From Rhizophlyctis rosea (taxonomy: Eukaryota > Chytridiomycota > Chytridiomycetes > Rhizophlyctidales > Rhizophlyctidaceae): a stretch of 64,000 bases of DNA. The notes below the pieces were generated by a model. That model searched no databases and had not been told where the DNA came from. It saw only the letters and a program-made list of their open reading frames with translations. Numbering within the stretch: position 1 is the first letter of the stretch; every line of letters begins with the position of its first letter. The stretch covers positions 1 to 64,000 of the forward strand of contig JADGJC010000007.1 in the NCBI GenBank assembly GCA_027596075.1, written 5' to 3'. Positions 62,533-64,000 of the stretch are shown in pieces. The position numbers were made by a program, and so were the translations under genes.

Positions 62533-64000
62533 CTAATAGCCCGCATAACCTCTATACCTCGCTCTCGTGCCATCTCTGTCCCTACTCAGTCCGCTACCTA
62601 GACTTCCTAAATTGGATCCTATCCCAGAATTCAAAACAGAAGATGCCCCATATCCCGAATACAAAGAATACAGTGAAGACGGACTGAACAAGTCATCGCC
62701 AAAGTTACCAGTGCTTGGGAATCGTGGAGGTCGCTCCGGCGGTACTGGCGAGCCTGAAGGGTCAGTTCCGGCGGTGGATGAGGCAGGGGTGGTGAGGCCG
62801 CTGGACTGAGACGTAGGTTGTTGTGCAGGGGGAGGAACAGCAGGACTAGCCTCCAGCTGTATCGAGGGCGAAGATGCAACAGGAGACGAAACAACAACAT
62901 CCTCCCCCTCAGGTTCCAACTCCCCATCCGCCAACACCTCCGGCGGAACCGCCCAAGGCTCCCAAGCCGGCGTATGATTCAAGTTCGAATCCGACCTTAC
63001 AACATACGGATCCTTCACCCTAACAGCCGCCAAGCTCGCCCCCATAATATCCCTATCACTAGCATCGGGATGTGCATAAACCTTCGCAATATGCACCGTA
63101 ATGGACCACTTCAACCCCGCCACAACAGCTACATCGGAGTTCTTATCTTTCTCTACCATTGCAAATTCCATATCCGACCGCCACTTCACTACCCCATCCG
63201 CCCCGATTGGAACCGCCACATCATACGGCATAGTCGCATGTTTCGCAACACCCTCCATCTCATCTACAAACACCGACCCGGGTTTCGTATCAATCACAAA
63301 CGAATACAAGTTCCACCCAGGTACAGGGGGGATCCCTTCCGCGGGTGTAGCCCAGGCGATCTGTTTTGATGCTCCACCGGTTAGGGAATAAGCAATAGGG
63401 ATCTTTTTCCGACGCATGCCTGTTCCGGTTTTACGGATGCGGACGAGGCCTTGGAGCGCACCGCTGGATAAAACTTTCATTTCTTCGACGGCCATGTTTG
63501 CGCCTGTTGTGAGGTCTGTTGAGTTCCAGCCGTCGGACGAGCCTTTGGTTGTGTCGTCAATGGGGATGGGGCAGGGGAAGCGGGTGAATATGGCGACGAA
63601 ATGTTGGGTGCGTTCTGGTCGTTCGGAGGGGCGGCCATGGACGATAAGTCGAAGTAGTACGTCTGTATATATAATATGTCAATAAACCAAACTGGGAAGC
63701 CGAGACCGCCAAGAAAACAATAATCATCTCAAATTAATCCATACCATCCGGAGAATACTGAATAATCTTCGGCTTATCCAAGCTCAATTTCACTGATGGG
63801 GAGGACGGCCTTCTGCCAACGGTGTTTCTAGGTGAACTGCACAGTATGGATTTGGGAGACCTCGGCGCCGTCGCATTGACAATGTTCCCCAGTGATCCCC
63901 CAGTCGGCGCCGTCTCACTATCGGAACCACTGGCCGAATCGCAAGAGTTGTAGGATTGGCGTCGTGGTGTGGACACTAGCGAAACTAGGAGTTCCGACAT
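62533..64000 (-). CDS. Hypothetical protein, possibly truncated by window edge
   Basis: Exon 1 (64000-63745) begins with an ATG at the very edge, so more exons may lie outside. Exon 2 runs 63662-62533, in phase. The N-terminus is Ser/Pro-rich. The middle has VLLRLIVHGRPSERPERTQH, FVAIFTRFPCPIPIDD, GLVRIRKTGTGMRRKKIPIA and WNLYSFVIDTKP. This faintly recalls a carbohydrate-binding module (CBM21-like beta sandwich) of phosphatase-targeting subunits. The C-terminal 130 residues are Pro/Ser/Gly-rich with a Tyr/Arg tail. The family assignment is a guess; the two-exon coding status is solid. Confidence 0.55.

Overview
The window reads as nuclear DNA of a zoosporic (flagellated) fungus, most likely a chytrid. 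It carries a fungal fused AROM gene, a Mif2-type CENP-C and a QCR10-type subunit. Beside them are IQCH-like and C2orf81-like genes of the kind kept in flagellated lineages. Genes are dense, lie on both strands and are cut by many short GT-AG introns of roughly 50-120 bases. Functions come from sequence reading and family knowledge; no search was run.

Layout. 0-1.6 kb: the 5' part of a CENP-C gene (minus) with a tandemly duplicated exon. 4.2-8.1 kb: two tandem F-box/leucine-rich paralogs, each with a reading-frame break. 8.5-17.1 kb: a divergent pair of probable flagellar genes (IQCH-like minus, C2orf81-like plus). 17.4-21 kb: a multi-membrane acyltransferase and a decayed nuclease-like pseudogene. 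21.1-27.7 kb: proteasome beta1 and the five-domain AROM protein. 28.2-31.5 kb: a DUF1399-like/RRM protein and an F-box protein. 32.2-41.2 kb: an E6AP-like HECT ligase, a Zip3/RNF212-like RING protein, a Mis14/NSL1 kinetochore protein and a proline-rich unknown. 42.2-48.4 kb: a TIR-like/TPR/SH3 protein and a TACC-type coiled coil. 48.9-51.1 kb: a nested repeat locus. 51.3-64 kb: ketopantoate hydroxymethyltransferase, QCR10, an ankyrin protein, an alpha/beta hydrolase, a coiled-coil protein, an Mrs2 magnesium channel and an unknown gene running to the window edge.

How the genes relate. The set is mostly housekeeping: aromatic amino acids, CoA precursor, respiration, protein turnover, and chromosome or spindle work (CENP-C, Mis14, TACC, RNF212-like). 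It is not one pathway. The flagellar pair shares one short divergent spacer, as do QCR10/panB and Mis14/proline-rich unknown.

The strongest unexplained signal is compositional. Almost every long exon, on either strand, starts C-rich and ends G-rich on its coding strand. The large AROM exon shows several such ramps in a row, one of which exposes a likely 60-base in-frame intron. Other notable items are the TIR-like/TPR/SH3 gene, the duplicated CENP-C exon and the nested repeat locus.
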